A DNA stretch of 14,722 bases from SIG440 sp045645905 (GTDB lineage Bacteria; Bacillota; Clostridia; Monoglobales; Monoglobaceae): contig JAZRJT010000094.1 of assembly GCA_045645905.1 (NCBI GenBank), forward strand, positions 1-14,722. The letters run 5' to 3'. A program made the position numbers and the translations under genes. Shown piece by piece: positions 13,977-14,722 of this stretch. Numbering within the stretch: the first letter of the stretch is position 1; each line of letters begins with the position of its first letter. The notes beneath the pieces were generated by a model. It was given only the letters and a program-made list of their open reading frames with translations, did no database searches and had not been told where the DNA came from.

Positions 13977-14603
13977 ATGAGTAAAATTACCATATTGAAT
14001 CACAGTCTTCTTACACACAAGCTGACTCTTTTAAGACAAAAGGACACTCCTGTAAGAGAGTTCAGACAACTTATTTACGAAATTTCCACCCTTATTGCAT
14101 ACGAGACAACAAAGGATATGCCACTGCAGGACGCAACTATCGAAACCCCCTTGTGCGAAACAAAAGGCAAGCTTCTTTGCAACCAGCCTACTCTTGTCCC
14201 CATACTCCGTGCAGGCCTTGGTATGCTTGAACCTTTTATGGCAGTTATTCCTGCCGCAACAGTGGGTCACATCGGGCTCGAACGCGACCACGACACTCAC
14301 CTTCCCCGCGAATATTACTGCAAAATGCCCCCCGACCTTGACAAACGCGAGGTAATGGTCCTTGACCCGATGCTGGCAACAGGAGGCTCAGCAAGTGCGG
14401 CAATTGACTTTTTGAAAAAACGCGGTGCAAAAAATATCCGCTTTGCCTGCATAATCGCCGCGCCTGAAGGTGTTGAAGTCCTCAAACGTGACCATCCCGA
14501 TGTCGATTTGTATGTCGGCGCATTAGACGAATGTCTCAACGAAAACGCCTATATTGTTCCCGGCTTAGGCGACGCAGGCGACAGAATTTTCGGAACACTG
14601 TAA
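13977..14603 (+). CDS. upp: Uracil phosphoribosyltransferase
   Basis: A 208-aa enzyme of usual family length, converting uracil and PRPP to UMP in pyrimidine salvage. Signatures: VPILRAGLGM at 74-83, the PRPP-binding loop DPMLATGGSA at 130-139, and the uracil-binding PGLGDAGDRIFGT near the C-terminus (195-207). The N-terminal HSLLTHKLTLLRQKDTPVREFR segment is also typical. The start ATG 13977 follows GTGAGGT at 7 nt. It is a host housekeeping gene and marks the outside of the prophage-like element. It appears monocistronic: own promoter, and a terminator 20 nt after the stop. Confidence 0.96.
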   Translation: MSKITILNHSLLTHKLTLLRQKDTPVREFRQLIYEISTLIAYETTKDMPLQDATIETPLCETKGKLLCNQPTLVPILRAGLGMLEPFMAVIPAATVGHIGLERDHDTHLPREYYCKMPPDLDKREVMVLDPMLATGGSASAAIDFLKKRGAKNIRFACIIAAPEGVEVLKRDHPDVDLYVGALDECLNENAYIVPGLGDAGDRIFGTL

Positions 14604-14623
14604 ATTTCACAAACAAAAAAATG

Positions 14624-14652
14624 CTTCCTTGCAACCACAAGGAAGGATTTTT
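14624..14652. terminator. Rho-independent terminator after upp, probably bidirectional
   Basis: An 8-bp perfect stem CTTCCTTG / CAAGGAAG (14624-14631, 14638-14645) with a 6-nt loop is followed by GATTTTT on the plus strand. On the opposite strand the hairpin is followed by GCATTTTTTTG, so it can also end transcription of the convergent gene whose stop codon lies in the T tract. Confidence 0.85.
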
Positions 14653-14722
14653 ATATACCAAAATACTCTTCTGCCAGTCTTTTATCCAGTTCAATCTGCC
14701 TTGAAAGCTCATCTATATTCTC
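14651..14722 (-). CDS. C-terminal end of a convergent host gene (fragment)
   Basis: An open minus-strand frame enters from the right edge and ends with TAA at 14651-14653, giving 23 residues (ENIDELSRQIELDKRLAEEY then FGI). They look helical and charged. The stop overlaps the T tract of the upp terminator, which is a common arrangement for convergent genes. The fragment is too short to identify, and the 5' part lies outside. Confidence 0.5.
   Translation of the reverse strand, partial: ENIDELSRQIELDKRLAEEYFGI

Noticed and set aside
1..14722. CRISPR array, tRNA gene, transposase, or diversity-generating retroelement
   Set aside because: No regularly spaced repeats with unique spacers, tRNA-like cloverleaf, transposase frame or reverse transcriptase was seen; the repetitive DNA is collagen coding sequence.

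Overview
The window looks like part of a chromosome from a low-to-mid GC Bacillota bacterium, probably class Clostridia. It has strong AGGAGG-type ribosome sites, SigA-type promoters, phage protein families typical of clostridial siphoviruses, and a clostridial-looking uracil phosphoribosyltransferase. About 13.9 kb is a compact prophage-like element. The last ~0.8 kb is ordinary host sequence.

Layout from right to left, since the phage genes lie on the minus strand. Positions 13977-14603 (plus) carry upp, with its own promoter and a rho-independent terminator that it shares with the tail end of a convergent host gene. Positions 13441-13610 are a divergent control region with two near-consensus promoters. 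The plus-strand one drives a 100-aa XRE/CI-type repressor. The minus-strand one drives three small coupled genes: a Cro-like protein, a cysteine-rich TRASH/FCS-like mini zinc finger, and a sigma-region-4/ArpU/RinA-like late activator. Between the activator and the packaging genes, positions 12595-12644 hold a perfect 12-bp inverted repeat made of GTCCGTTTT units, directly upstream of a TATAAT with no recognisable -35 box. This is a candidate activator-dependent late promoter.

The late operon follows canonical siphovirus order: a short putative TerS, TerL, portal, GP20-type scaffold, HK97-type major capsid, an unlisted 32-aa basic ORF, three head-tail connector/completion proteins, major tail protein, a tail-assembly chaperone pair (second member Gp15 family), a short tape measure, Dit, a Gp37-like tail hub, a baseplate protein of unknown function, and a collagen-like receptor-binding protein that runs off the left edge. 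Genes are packed with overlaps of 1-20 nt or short gaps. No stretch over 300 nt lacks a gene.

The most interesting point is what is missing. The switch leads straight into packaging and morphogenesis, with no integrase, excisionase, recombination or replication gene between repressor and terminase, and the repressor abuts a host housekeeping gene. TerS has no visible DNA-binding HTH, the tape measure is short, and no MuF-type minor head gene lies between portal and scaffold. This resembles the layout of the Bacillus PBSX element (small repressor, sigma-like Xpf, XtmA/XtmB) and suggests a domesticated, possibly gene-transfer-agent-like particle. That is an inference: the unseen left part could still hold lysis, integration or replication genes.
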